From Pseudomonas sp. Gutcm_11s (GTDB taxonomy: Bacteria; Pseudomonadota; Gammaproteobacteria; Pseudomonadales; Pseudomonadaceae): 64,000 bases of DNA. The translations under genes were made by a program, and so were the position numbers. The DNA lies in assembly GCF_028649395.1 (NCBI RefSeq), contig NZ_JAQSUW010000007.1, positions 1-64,000 of the forward strand, written 5' to 3'. The notes beneath the pieces are model-generated. The model had not been told where the DNA came from. It saw only the letters and a program-made list of their open reading frames with translations, and did not search any database. Shown in pieces: positions 24,464-33,018 of this stretch; the stretch's first letter is position 1, and every line of letters starts with the position of its first letter.

Positions 24464-24637
24464 ATGGACGCAAATTACTCTGACCCGCTCTCTTCCGCAT
24501 TCACCGCAAAGCACGAAGGCGCAAGCTTCGTTGACGCACGCCCGAAAAGCCTGCTCAAAAAACTGCTCGCCAATTTCGATCTTTGCGGGCCGGGTTCTCC
24601 CGGTCAGTGCAAGAACAATGGCGGCTGGAAGTGGTAA
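24464..24637 (+). CDS. Small precursor-like peptide (candidate RiPP/microcin)
   Basis: A 57-codon gene with a strong ribosome-binding site (AGGAG, 6 nt before ATG). The N-terminal ~38 residues are soluble and leader-like, ending in a short basic amphipathic helix (PKSLLKKLLANF). The C-terminal ~19 residues are different: two cysteines in CGPGSPGQC, then Lys/Asn and GGWKW at the very end. A leader plus a small Cys/Gly/Trp core, followed by an attenuator, an unknown enzyme-like gene and an ABC exporter, is the layout of ribosomally made peptide clusters. No lasso, lanthipeptide, radical-SAM or DUF692 enzyme is nearby, so the class is not one I can name. The alternative is an unmodified disulphide bacteriocin. 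Confidence 0.75.
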   Translation: MDANYSDPLSSAFTAKHEGASFVDARPKSLLKKLLANFDLCGPGSPGQCKNNGGWKW

Positions 24638-24653
24638 CTAGCTGAGGCTGAAG

Positions 24654-24678
24654 ACCCCCTCTACCCAGAGGGGGTTTT
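24654..24678 (+). terminator. Attenuator between the peptide and its downstream genes
   Basis: An 8-bp stem (ACCCCCTC / GAGGGGGT) with a 6-nt loop and a short T-run, 16 nt after the peptide stop and 15 nt before the next start codon. Partial termination here would give far more peptide mRNA than downstream mRNA, as is common in peptide-biosynthesis operons. Confidence 0.8.
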
Positions 24679-24693
24679 AGTAAGGGATTACAC

Positions 24694-25404
24694 ATGCCAA
24701 ACATCTGGGCGATAGACACGTCGCCACCCGCAGGCTCTCCAAGGTTTGTCGAGAAAGCCTACGCGGGAATTAAGCCATACCTCGAAGTATTCCTAACCAG
24801 GCAGCATCCATTTCGAAACGGGGTTATGTGCCCCTTCATGCCCAAAGCACTAGAAGTGAATGAGGTCTACTTCTCCTACTTCGACAGCAATGGCTCTGAC
24901 AAAGAAATTCAAACACTCATAAAAGAGTGCATATCATTTTACAAGTCTAGAGACATCAAGGCCCACGGGACTGTCATTATCCTGTTCGAAGACGGCTTCG
25001 ATGTCATGCGGCTACTGCGCGCGCACATTACCGCGAAGGTAAATTGCATCAGAAATGGACTAATGATCGGGGTGCTTTACAAAGACAGCCCTGCACCCAG
25101 CCTGCACTCCAACGACTACTTCCCACTCCGCACGCCTACCCCAACACTGGTTTTGCGGGATTTAACCTCGCAAGACCTGCTTTTTCTTGAACCGGAACAT
25201 TATGGCGTTAGAGAAAAGCTAAGCTTCTTAAATTCGTTCATCAAAAAATTCAGCACACCTAATGTCAAAGGCTATACAAAGAAGCAGGTAGAGCAAGCAC
25301 TATTACTGAGAAAGCAGTACAGGACACAAGCCCTCAGAAAAATAGCACTATTCGCTATAATTGTAATTCCGGCATTGGCAATTGCATTTCAAGTTAAAGG
25401 ATGA
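24694..25404 (+). CDS. Tail-anchored protein of unknown function, possible DUF6875-like
   Basis: A 236-residue protein. Its soluble part carries a distinctive RQHPFRNGVMCPFMPKAL stretch at about 35–52. From memory this resembles the HPxRxGxVCPF signature of DUF6875, but I cannot confirm it. The last ~25 residues (IALFAIIVIPALAIAFQV) form one hydrophobic segment, so the protein is probably tail-anchored in the inner membrane facing the cytoplasm. It sits between the peptide gene and the ABC exporter, 6 nt before the latter. A role in peptide modification, leader handling or immunity is inferred from position only. Codon use is AT-richer than in the core genes. Confidence 0.72.
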   Translation: MPNIWAIDTSPPAGSPRFVEKAYAGIKPYLEVFLTRQHPFRNGVMCPFMPKALEVNEVYFSYFDSNGSDKEIQTLIKECISFYKSRDIKAHGTVIILFEDGFDVMRLLRAHITAKVNCIRNGLMIGVLYKDSPAPSLHSNDYFPLRTPTPTLVLRDLTSQDLLFLEPEHYGVREKLSFLNSFIKKFSTPNVKGYTKKQVEQALLLRKQYRTQALRKIALFAIIVIPALAIAFQVKG

Positions 25405-25410
25405 GCCTGA

Positions 25411-26781
25411 GTGAAAGATAATAATTTCGCCATCGCCCTTGCCTGCACGGCGTTGCAGCAAGCCTCATTAGCCCTCTCCACATACTTCATTGCCATGGCG
25501 GGGGCAGCCTTAGCGGGCGGGAATCTGGACGAAGTCCTAAATTTTATCTCGCTATTCTTTGCATTTGCCCTTCTGGCATATCTGGTTAGCTCTGCAGCCT
25601 CATTATTTACCGTTAAATCTGCGAATGCGACATGGCTTAAGTATGCAGAGTCCACCATCTCAGCAGCATGTGAAAACCTGCAATACTCATCTGAGAAAAA
25701 CAAAAAGAGCGTAGTTCAGTGGATCGGCGGGGAGGCAGCCTCTACGATCTCGCACGCTTGTGACTTCTACATAGGCATGGTGTCTGTCTGCCTCAATGTG
25801 ATACTTACACTGATAGTTTTTTATGTCGCTGTGGGCCTAGAGATCACTGTCGCAATGTCGATCTCACTGCTCATCTCGATGATCTTGGTAACTTCCCTAA
25901 AAAAGAAGATTGATAGCCTAGCCGGTGGGATGCAAAGCCGAAGGCTGAAGGCGCTGCTTTCAATTGAATCAACGTGGTGTGCCGTAGCCTTCGGCAACAG
26001 CGCCATGAAGAAAGACGGCTTCAATCGACTCGAAGAAAACTCAAAGTCGTATTTCAGGCACATCGACAAATACATGCTTCTTGAGCAGTTCGTTGCCTGT
26101 GCCCCGATCACGATTGCGACCTGCGCTGTCGTGGTCACGCTCATCTTCTCGGACATCATCACCGCTGCCACGGTAGGAACCCTGGTCGCAGTTCTTCCTC
26201 GCAGCCTGCAGGTCTTTGGGAACATTCATTCGCTCAGTATCTACCTGAGCCAATTCTTCCTAGTCAGGTCTAAGCTGCGAAACCTGAAGGAGTTCGTTGG
26301 GACACTTGACCGACACCATTCACTCTTGGAGACCTCACTGAATTCCATTGAGGTTAAAGAGAGCGCCACGAGCACGCCGGTCTGCGCAGTTGACCTACTT
26401 GGCAAGCTCAAGGATGGGTCAATTACTCGTGGCCGCTACCGGGTCAGCGGGAGCAACGGCTCAGGAAAGACGTCGTACCTCAAGATAATCAAGACCGCTA
26501 TTGGCGACTCACTGCTCATGACGCCGGAGACCAACTTCTTTGACCTGGAAAGTGCTCAATCGACAGGCCAGGCCAAGATCGCACAGATCCAGAGCATACT
26601 CGCGGCGGCTCCTGCCATCATGATGCTCGATGAGTGGGATGCGAACCTCGATCCTGACAACACAAGCAAGCTTGATCAGCTCTTGGATTCTGCCTCACAA
26701 ACCATCGTCGTCATCGAGGCCAGGCACTCACGAGCCACCAAAGCATCGCCTGATCTTGAGGAAGTAGTCGCAAGCAAGTGA
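25411..26781 (+). CDS. Fused ABC exporter with compact nucleotide-binding domain
   Basis: A 456-residue half-transporter with a GTG start preceded by AAAGGA. Residues ~1–300 hold about six hydrophobic segments (ALSTYFIAMAGAALAGG, ISLFFAFALLAYLVSSAASL, MVSVCLNVILTLIVFYVAVG). The ATPase part is short: Walker A SGSNGSGKTS near 346–355, a signature-like STGQ near 384, Walker B IMMLDEWDANLD near 402–413 and a possible H-loop in VIEARHS. At about 115 residues it is much smaller than a usual ~220-residue domain. It probably exports the product of the upstream peptide gene across the inner membrane. Confidence 0.82.
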   Translation: MKDNNFAIALACTALQQASLALSTYFIAMAGAALAGGNLDEVLNFISLFFAFALLAYLVSSAASLFTVKSANATWLKYAESTISAACENLQYSSEKNKKSVVQWIGGEAASTISHACDFYIGMVSVCLNVILTLIVFYVAVGLEITVAMSISLLISMILVTSLKKKIDSLAGGMQSRRLKALLSIESTWCAVAFGNSAMKKDGFNRLEENSKSYFRHIDKYMLLEQFVACAPITIATCAVVVTLIFSDIITAATVGTLVAVLPRSLQVFGNIHSLSIYLSQFFLVRSKLRNLKEFVGTLDRHHSLLETSLNSIEVKESATSTPVCAVDLLGKLKDGSITRGRYRVSGSNGSGKTSYLKIIKTAIGDSLLMTPETNFFDLESAQSTGQAKIAQIQSILAAAPAIMMLDEWDANLDPDNTSKLDQLLDSASQTIVVIEARHSRATKASPDLEEVVASK

Positions 26782-26799
26782 CTCAAGGTCGCTCGCTGC

Positions 26800-27258
26800 A
26801 TGGACTCAGCTAGACTCGACCACCTTCCCTCGCCAAGTCTGAATGCAATGGAATCCCCACAAGCGATAGCCACGCTTAAGACGACCCTCAAAACCACCGC
26901 CGAACAGGCTCAACAATGGTTTGAAAGCCAGTCGATAGTGCTTACAAAAGAAGAGTTCGGCGGCAGAAGCCCCAAAGGCACATCACCGAAATGCGGCGTT
27001 TACGTGTACTACGGCGCCGACGCTTTTGCGCTCTATGTGGGCCAGTCTGGAAGACGCATTAAGCTGCGGCTCCACGACCAAACATCTCCACACGCCCAGA
27101 AGCCATGGTGGAGCAACTGGACAGATCTGCGCTTCCTGGCAATCGAGAATGAGACAGATCGGCTTGTTCTAGAGCTTCTGCTCATTCTTGCCTACGCGCC
27201 GTCGTACAATCGCAAGCCTGCGGGCGTGCCCGTAGACGCCCTGTTCATGTCGTTATAG
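26800..27258 (+). CDS. GIY-YIG nuclease-family protein
   Basis: A 152-residue protein with the GIY-YIG fold. The two signature strands are GVYVYYG (about 67–73) and ALYVGQSG (about 76–84), followed by an Arg in RIKLRLHDQ and a Glu/Asn pair in LVLELLLILAYAPSYNRKP. All expected catalytic positions are present. The N-terminal ~60 residues are extra and unassigned. It starts 18 nt after the exporter stop, so it may share the operon. A role in the peptide system is not obvious, and it could be an unrelated cargo gene. Confidence 0.8.
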   Translation: MDSARLDHLPSPSLNAMESPQAIATLKTTLKTTAEQAQQWFESQSIVLTKEEFGGRSPKGTSPKCGVYVYYGADAFALYVGQSGRRIKLRLHDQTSPHAQKPWWSNWTDLRFLAIENETDRLVLELLLILAYAPSYNRKPAGVPVDALFMSL

Positions 27259-27339
27259 AGATGCGTGTTTGGCTTTTGCGCCTGTATAGGACACAAAAGG
27301 CTCGCACCGACTCAATTTCAATCTCGATCTTTAAAGGCA

Positions 27340-27361
27340 GCTATCGGCCAATAGCGGACAT
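27340..27361. repeat. Dispersed intergenic motif, copy 3
   Basis: GCTATCGGCCAATAGCGGAC followed by AT. This is the best match to the consensus of the family. Confidence 0.55.
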
Positions 27362-27500
27362 AGAAAACACCCCTTCTTTGGACAAGAAGCTCGGCTATGG
27401 CCAATGCCGACAGCCTGATATGCCGAGAGGAAAGTTTAGGCTGCGGGCGTTCCCTCTCTACCATGCGGCAGTAGGAACACCGCCGCTCCCAAAGACTCAA

Positions 27501-27543
27501 CTATGTACGGTACCGCCCAGTAGCAGCGTATAGTCTGTCTCGC
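27501..27543 (+). promoter_or_regulatory. Regulon site upstream of first Crp/Fnr gene
   Basis: Degenerate copy of the shared bipartite element. Block A is CTATGTACGGTACCGCCCAG plus 2 nt (27501–27522), and CTGTCTCG follows 12 nt later. It ends 18 nt before the start codon. Confidence 0.45.
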
Positions 27544-27561
27544 TTATTGAGAGGGATTGAA

Positions 27562-28299
27562 ATGTCCACGACACCTATACCGCAACAGAATCATCTGCTG
27601 GCGGCCCTCTCAAGCGAAGTTCAGGAGCGCCTGCTCAGTCACCTGGAGCTGGTTTCTTTGCCCTTGGGCAAAGTGCTCTACGAGTCTGGCGATACCATGC
27701 GCCATGTCTACTTCCCTACCGACTCGATCATCTCGCTGCTCTATGTGATGGAGAGCGGTGCATCAGCGGAAATATCTGTGGTCGGTAACGAAGGCCTGGT
27801 CGGCGTCGCCTTGTTCATGGGCGGCGAAAGCACTCCCAGTCGGGCAATCGTACAAAGTGGCGGCTCCGCCTATCGACTGCCGGGGCAACGCCTCAAGGAT
27901 GAATTCAATCGGCATGGTGAGTTGCTGGCGTTGATGCTGCGCTATACCCAGGCACTGATCACTCAGATGTCGCAGACCGCAGTGTGCAACCGCCACCACT
28001 CGATCGACCAACAGTTGTGCCGCTGGCTACTGTTGTCGCTGGACCGGCTACCTAGCAACAAACTGACCATGACCCAGGAACTGATCGCCAATATGCTCGG
28101 CGTGCGCCGCGAAGGCGTCACCGAGGCCGCCGGCAAGCTGCAGCGTCAAGGGGTGATCGAGTACAGACGCGGCCATATCACTGTTCTCGACCGGCGCAAG
28201 CTCGAGCAACTGAGCTGCGAGTGCTACGCCGTGGTGAAGAAAGAAACCGACCGCCTACTGCCCTATGCCCTGCGCAACACCGATGTGGATCGTACGTGA
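27562..28299 (+). CDS. Crp/Fnr-family transcriptional regulator 1
   Basis: A 245-residue regulator. A cyclic-nucleotide-binding-fold domain covers residues ~15–140 (LGKVLYESGDTMRHVYFPTD), and a Crp-type winged helix covers ~150–225 (LTMTQELIANMLGVRREGVT, with the recognition helix in RREGVTEAAGKLQ). No Cys cluster for an iron-sulphur centre was seen. The ATG at 27562 has GAGGG before it. It is tandem with a second Crp/Fnr gene, and both lie behind copies of the regulon element. The effector ligand is unknown. Confidence 0.9.
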   Translation: MSTTPIPQQNHLLAALSSEVQERLLSHLELVSLPLGKVLYESGDTMRHVYFPTDSIISLLYVMESGASAEISVVGNEGLVGVALFMGGESTPSRAIVQSGGSAYRLPGQRLKDEFNRHGELLALMLRYTQALITQMSQTAVCNRHHSIDQQLCRWLLLSLDRLPSNKLTMTQELIANMLGVRREGVTEAAGKLQRQGVIEYRRGHITVLDRRKLEQLSCECYAVVKKETDRLLPYALRNTDVDRT

Positions 28300-28318
28300 G
28301 GCTGATCGAAAGACCATA

Positions 28319-28363
28319 CAGCGTGCTGTAGCGAACAGAGCTAGGGAGCTATGTCGGGCAGAC
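28319..28363 (+). promoter_or_regulatory. Regulon site upstream of second Crp/Fnr gene
   Basis: Degenerate block A, CAGCGTGCTGTAGCGAACAG plus AG (28319–28340), with TCGGGCAGAC 13 nt further on. Block A ends 91 bp before the start codon. Confidence 0.4.
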
Positions 28364-28431
28364 TGCTGAAACGGGATTGTCAGGCACCCTTCCCTCGCCC
28401 TCGTCGGCTCTCTGTGCTGCAGGACGTCTTC

Positions 28432-29160
28432 ATGTCAGCCCCCACCTTGCCGCCCGTCGTCAATCTACTGCTCGACGGCTTACCTCATAAAGAACTCAAA
28501 CAGGTCCTGCCACACTGCGAATCGGTAAAGCTGGAGTTCGGCAACATTCTCTGCGAGGCCGATCAGCCCTTCCAGCACCTCTATTTCCCCCTCAGCAGCT
28601 TCATTTCCCTGGTAGCCATCGTGAGACCGCGTCGCCCACTGGAGCTCGGCTTGATTGGTAACGAAGGCATGTTGGGCGCCACTATGGCCTTGGGCATCGG
28701 TACTGCCCCCAGTCGCGCCGTGGTCCAGGGCAGCGGAAGTGCCCTGCGCATCAGAGCTACGCAGTTGCGCCAGGCATTGCGCGAATGCCCGACGCTACAG
28801 CGCACCCTACAACGCTACCTCTATGTGATGCTGACGCAGCTATCGCAAAATGCGGCCTGCGGGCACTTTCATGAACTTGAGCCAAGACTGGCTAAATGGC
28901 TACTGATGACCCATGACCGAGCGCATGCGGATTGCTTTTATCTGACCCATGAATTCCTCGCGGACATGCTCGGTGTGCGTCGAAGCGGCGTTACCATTGC
29001 CGCCGGTGCGTTGCAACTACGTCACCTGATTCATTACAGCCGCGGGCAGATCACCATCCTTGACCGCGCCGGCCTGGAAGCCGCCGCCTGTGAGTGCTAC
29101 GCAACACTCAGCGAAGGTTACGCACACCTGCTTGTCGCTCCCCCCCGATCTACAACCTAG
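28432..29160 (+). CDS. Crp/Fnr-family transcriptional regulator 2
   Basis: A 242-residue paralogue of the preceding regulator with the same plan: a sensor domain (LEFGNILCEADQPFQHLYFP) and a winged helix (FYLTHEFLADMLGVRRSGVT). I use the ATG at 28432 with AGGA upstream; the frame is open to 28351. Its 3' end overlaps the convergent GGDEF-EAL gene by 11 bp. Two related Crp/Fnr proteins side by side may form heterodimers or act at a common site. Which protein reads the repeated upstream element is not known. Confidence 0.9.
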   Translation: MSAPTLPPVVNLLLDGLPHKELKQVLPHCESVKLEFGNILCEADQPFQHLYFPLSSFISLVAIVRPRRPLELGLIGNEGMLGATMALGIGTAPSRAVVQGSGSALRIRATQLRQALRECPTLQRTLQRYLYVMLTQLSQNAACGHFHELEPRLAKWLLMTHDRAHADCFYLTHEFLADMLGVRRSGVTIAAGALQLRHLIHYSRGQITILDRAGLEAAACECYATLSEGYAHLLVAPPRSTT

Positions 29161-31270
29161 CCTCCGTACGAGCGCTATGCACCGCTGCCAGTTCTGAGCA
29201 TTTCTTCATCTGCAAAAGGGCGGTAAATGGCTCGCTAGCCAGGCCATGGTTAAACAAATAGCCCTGCCCTTCCTGGCACTGTTCGCTCCGTAGGAAAACC
29301 AGTTGCTCCTCGTTTTCCACACCTTCGGCGACGACTTGGTAGCTGAGGCTCGTGCCCATGGCTATCACGGCGCTGACGAAGGCGCGATTGCCGCCGCTGA
29401 TGGCCTGCACAGAGGTCTTGTCGATCTTAAGCACATCAATGGGGAGCTTCAGCAGGTAGCTCAAGCTGGAGTAGCCAGTACCAAAATCATCCATGGCCAG
29501 TTGCACACCGGCTCTCTTGAGCTGACGCAGAACCTCCACGCAGGTATCGGCATCACGCATCAGAGCACTCTCCGTGATGTCCAGCTGCAGACAAGTAGGT
29601 GGGAGACCAATCTCGTCGAGAGTTGCCTGAACACTGGCGGCGAAGTCCGGATGAAGGAGCTCCAACGAGCAGACATTTACCGCGATCGACGGCAACTCAA
29701 GTCCTTGCTCCTGCCAATGTTTGGCTTGCCGACAAGCCTCGCGCAACACCCAGCGACCGATCGGCACGATCAACCCACAGTCTTCGGCGACAGATAAGAA
29801 GCGCTCCGGCAGAGTGACGCCCCATTGTGGGTGCAACCAGCGCAACAGAGCCTCAGCACCGGTGATGGCTCCTGTGCTCAAGTTGAGCTTGGGCTGGTAG
29901 TGGAGCATAAACTCGCGCCGGTCCAAGGCCTGCCAAAGGTTGCTTTCGATAACCTGTCGCTCGACAGCGCGCACATTCATCACATGCTTGAAGAACTGGT
30001 AGTTGTTACGCCCAACTCCCTTGGCGTGGTACATCGCCGTGTCGGCATTTTTCAGCAATTCTTCGGCGCTGGCGGCATCTGCCGGATACACGCTGATGCC
30101 GATGCTGCAGGTCATGTGCAACTCCTGCTGGTCGATGAAGTACGAGGCGGATAGCGCCGCAATGATCTTGTTCGCAATGACGCTTGCATCCTGCATGTCG
30201 CGCCCCTCCGCCAACAGCACCACGAACTCGTCCCCGCCATTGCGGCTCACCGTATCCGAGCTGCGGACGCAGGCCGACAGGCGCTGGGCCACAGACTGCA
30301 GCAACTGATCTCCTGCGGCATGGCCCAGGGAGTCATTGATGTATTTGAAGTGATCCAGGTCGAGGAACATCAGGGCGATGGAGTTGCCGCTACGCTCTGC
30401 GAGGCTGATCGCCTGAGCGATACGGTCGTTGAGTAGCACACGATTGGGCAGCCGAGTGAGGAAATCATGCTGAGCTAGATAGGCCATGCGCACAGACATG
30501 GCACGCGTCTCGGAGACATCGTGAAATACCACCACAGCTCCGCTGATCTGGCCGCCGGGATCGATAATCGGCGCAGCGGAATCTTCAATCGCCAGATTGC
30601 TGCCATCGCGCCGTACCAGCATAGAGCCAGCAGTCATCGCCATAGGCTGTTTCCGCTCCAGCACCAGCCGCACCGGGTTGACGGCCGTTGCAGCCGTTTC
30701 ACCATCGACTATGTGCATCACCTGGTCGATGGGTTGGCCTCGCGCATCATTGCGCAGCCAGCCAGTCATGTTTTCTGCCGCCACATTCAGGTAATCGACA
30801 TTGCCCTGCATGTCCGTGCCGATGACAGCATCGCTGATCGAGTTGAGGGTTATTTCCGCGCGTGCTCGCTCGAGACCAAGATACGCCTCTGTCACCGTGC
30901 GTTGAATGATGTGGCGCAGCGACTGGGCCACCAGATAACTGGCAAACAGGCCCTTCAGCAGATAACCCTGGGCGCCGCACTCTAGCGCCTGCAATGCCAG
31001 CACCTCGTCCTCCGGCACGCAGAGGGTCATGATCGGTATCTGCGGCGCCACGGCGAAGAGCTTCTTGAAGGTATTGATACCTTGGCTATCCGGCAGCGCC
31101 AGATCGAGGAGCACCGCGTCGATGCCTCCGGTCTGCATTCGCGCCAGCGCAGCGGATAGCGACCTGACCTGTTCGCTGTTGAAGGGGCCATCCGCGGCCT
31201 CACCAAGCATTCCCAACAGGCCATGGCAATCGACGGCATCCGCCGTGACAATCAGAATCCGATAGGTCAT
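29150..31270 (-). CDS. Receiver-PAS-GGDEF-EAL cyclic-di-GMP protein
   Basis: A 706-residue signalling protein. The receiver domain is at 1–125, with phospho-acceptor Asp in AVLLDLALPD near 57. A PAS domain is at ~135–260 (ISDAVIGTDMQGNVDYLNVA). A GGDEF cyclase domain follows with NGGDEF intact near 345, then an EAL phosphodiesterase domain with GAEALLRW near 473, DDFGTGYSSLSYL and VAEGVENEEQ. Both catalytic cores look complete, so either activity is possible. A regulon site lies 74 bp upstream. No partner histidine kinase is adjacent. Confidence 0.94.
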   Translation of the reverse strand: MTYRILIVTADAVDCHGLLGMLGEAADGPFNSEQVRSLSAALARMQTGGIDAVLLDLALPDSQGINTFKKLFAVAPQIPIMTLCVPEDEVLALQALECGAQGYLLKGLFASYLVAQSLRHIIQRTVTEAYLGLERARAEITLNSISDAVIGTDMQGNVDYLNVAAENMTGWLRNDARGQPIDQVMHIVDGETAATAVNPVRLVLERKQPMAMTAGSMLVRRDGSNLAIEDSAAPIIDPGGQISGAVVVFHDVSETRAMSVRMAYLAQHDFLTRLPNRVLLNDRIAQAISLAERSGNSIALMFLDLDHFKYINDSLGHAAGDQLLQSVAQRLSACVRSSDTVSRNGGDEFVVLLAEGRDMQDASVIANKIIAALSASYFIDQQELHMTCSIGISVYPADAASAEELLKNADTAMYHAKGVGRNNYQFFKHVMNVRAVERQVIESNLWQALDRREFMLHYQPKLNLSTGAITGAEALLRWLHPQWGVTLPERFLSVAEDCGLIVPIGRWVLREACRQAKHWQEQGLELPSIAVNVCSLELLHPDFAASVQATLDEIGLPPTCLQLDITESALMRDADTCVEVLRQLKRAGVQLAMDDFGTGYSSLSYLLKLPIDVLKIDKTSVQAISGGNRAFVSAVIAMGTSLSYQVVAEGVENEEQLVFLRSEQCQEGQGYLFNHGLASEPFTALLQMKKCSELAAVHSARTEARL

Positions 31271-31810
31271 AGCCCGTCACCTGTTGAGTACTGCGCTAGA
31301 AGTGGAGCTCAGGGAGGTAGACGATGACAGCCATACAAGAGCGTGTCCGTACGCTAACGCGCATAGGGAGAGCACTCGAAAGGAAGTGCACTTTTGCATT
31401 CGCGAGTGCGCTGCCCGCAGAACTACCCTGCATAGATCAGGCACTCATTGCACCAGTGGGACTCGCCAGATGAGCTGGGGCCAGCCTGCCGGCGCTACAT
31501 ACGAGAGTTCGATAGCGTACAGACCGGCCTCCAACAGCTACGAACTCAACCCAATCCATGATCCGAGCCGGCACGTTACCGTAGAGGAGTTGGCCAATGC
31601 CGAAGTCTGGCAGTTGTTGCCGTAGCAGGAGCCGGACTCTGTAGTGCCGGGCTTAGGGCAGGCATACGACTCCACTTCGGCAGTCTAGCGCTCACCGGAG
31701 GAGGCAAGCCCCCAGGAGACATTGCCGTTATGCCGAGAACCTGTGTAAACGGACCGCCACGCCGACCGCTGTAGCGGCGGCGTGATGATCCCGCAGCAAT
31801 CAACGCTGCG
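31271..31810. other. Non-coding region between GGDEF-EAL and BON genes
   Basis: 540 bp without a gene I can support. It contains the promoter side of the GGDEF-EAL gene, with the regulon site at 31322–31366. Open frames here (for example 31470–31625) lack convincing ribosome-binding sites or recognisable sequence. Confidence 0.4.
31322..31366 (-). promoter_or_regulatory. Regulon site upstream of GGDEF-EAL gene
   Basis: Strong copy. In gene direction block A is CTATG, CGCGTTAGCG, TACGGAC (31366–31345), then 13 nt, then GCTGTCATCG (31331–31322). Block A ends 74 bp before the start codon. Confidence 0.65.
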
Positions 31811-32644
31811 TTAAAACACCAGCTCCTTGGATTGCACACTCTTCACACCGCGGACGTTCTGCGCGAGCTCGATGGCCTGGTCATGCTCGGCACCGTTGCT
31901 GACCCTACCCCTGAGGCTGACGATACCCTTTTTGGTAGTCACGTCGATGGCCGACCCAGACACGCTGCTGGAGTAGAGCAGGGTCGATTTGACCTTGGTG
32001 GTAATCCAACTGTCGGATATATCTGCGCCTGCTTCGTCGGTCATGTTCTTGCTGCTTTCAGCAATGGTTGGCTGAAGGGCATTGACCTTGATCTGGTTGT
32101 CCAACGCGATCACGCCTTGGGTATTCATCGCTATGCGTCCGGCTAGATCGCGCTCGGCAGCACTCTGCGCAGTACCGCGCAAGGTCACCCGACCGGACTT
32201 GGTGTCCACATCGGTGGACATGCCGTCGGTGCTCTTGCCCCACATCAGCTTGGACTTGATCTTCGCGGTAATGCCGGCGTCATCGATTGTCTCGCCAAAG
32301 CTGCGCTCGGCGCCGGGCTTGGCCGGCTGGTAGTCAGCGCTCACGGCAATCCGATTGTCGACTTCTGTGATGCCTTTGACGCCCAAAGCGATCTCCTCGG
32401 CCAGATCCTTGTTGACGTCTTCGGCGACATTACCGGTCAGTGTGGCCTTGCCATTGTCCACCGAGACCTTGAGGTCGTTGGCGCGTAGGTAAGGGCTAAG
32501 CGCATAGGTGGTCCAGATCTGGGTTTCCTGGCGGGCATTGGTGATTTCCTGCGAGGCTGTGGCGGCAAGAACTCCACCGCTCGCACTGGTGATGGCCAGG
32601 GCGATGGCAGAAGCAAGGAATAAGGTACGAGGTTGCTTGTTCAT
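31811..32644 (-). CDS. Periplasmic triple-BON-domain protein (OsmY-like)
   Basis: A 277-residue exported protein. The N-terminus is a Sec signal (MNKQPRTLFLASAIALAITS, cleaved after VLA near 29). Three BON repeats follow at about 45–110, 125–195 and 205–277, each with the alpha-beta pattern and a Val/Asp-rich core (DLKVSVDNGKATLTGNVAED; AIDVTTKKGIVSLRGRVSNG). BON domains bind phospholipid, and OsmY-type proteins protect the envelope in osmotic stress. GGAGA precedes the chosen ATG. A regulon site lies 289 bp upstream, leaving a long leader. Confidence 0.92.
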   Translation of the reverse strand: MNKQPRTLFLASAIALAITSASGGVLAATASQEITNARQETQIWTTYALSPYLRANDLKVSVDNGKATLTGNVAEDVNKDLAEEIALGVKGITEVDNRIAVSADYQPAKPGAERSFGETIDDAGITAKIKSKLMWGKSTDGMSTDVDTKSGRVTLRGTAQSAAERDLAGRIAMNTQGVIALDNQIKVNALQPTIAESSKNMTDEAGADISDSWITTKVKSTLLYSSSVSGSAIDVTTKKGIVSLRGRVSNGAEHDQAIELAQNVRGVKSVQSKELVF

Positions 32645-32910
32645 GGTGTTTCTCCGCTTGGGAAAAAACGCGCTTCCGGAGCAGCCAGGTGGCTTTTCGC
32701 TAGAGGCCCACCGCTGCGCACTGGTGCAACGCTTGATGCGGTTCTGCATCAGCGTTTGTACTTCTTGATGAGAATCTTGGCCTGAGTATTCGCTGCGTCG
32801 CGAGTGAAGGCGTCGCTTCTGTTCACCGAACTTGGTCAGGCTGCCGGGACTTGCCTGTGACCTCTGAACAGCCACAGAGCCCGCGATATTGCGTGGTTTC
32901 GGGTAGAGGA

Positions 32911-32955
32911 CACTGGCAGACAACGAACAGCACGTCGGTGCGCTAGCGCGCTTAG
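32911..32955 (-). promoter_or_regulatory. Regulon site upstream of BON gene
   Basis: In gene direction block A is CTAAG, CGCGCTAGCG, CACCGAC (32955–32934), then 13 nt, then TCTGCCAGTG (32920–32911). 21 of its 22 block A bases equal the copy at 43712–43733. Confidence 0.6.
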
Positions 32956-32974
32956 AGCCTATTTATCTGCAGAG

Positions 32975-33018
32975 CTATGTGCGCTAGCGGACAGACCACA
33001 CCAAGCAGCCTGCGCAGA
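32975..33018 (+). promoter_or_regulatory. Regulon site upstream of ndvB
   Basis: Block A CTATG, TGCGCTAGCG, GACAGAC (32975–32996), then 12 nt, then CCTGCGCAGA. Block A ends 107 bp before the start codon. With the BON site it forms a back-to-back pair. Confidence 0.6.

Larger units (their letters stand above)
27259..27561. other. Intergenic region before the first Crp/Fnr gene
   Basis: 303 bp with no supported gene. It contains a dispersed motif at 27340–27361 and a regulon site at 27501–27543. Confidence 0.4.

Noticed and set aside
24464..24637. Methanobactin-type or lasso-peptide assignment for the small peptide
   Set aside because: The LCG start of the tail is superficially methanobactin-like, but no DUF692 (MbnB) gene is present. 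No lasso cyclase or protease is present either.
27261..27533. 90-residue open frame before the Crp/Fnr pair
   Set aside because: It runs through a dispersed repeat and the regulon site, and shows no domain.
31284..31625. 113-residue open frame between the GGDEF-EAL and BON genes
   Set aside because: Overlaps the strong regulon site and lacks coding signals. A short real gene near 31470 cannot be excluded but is not supported.
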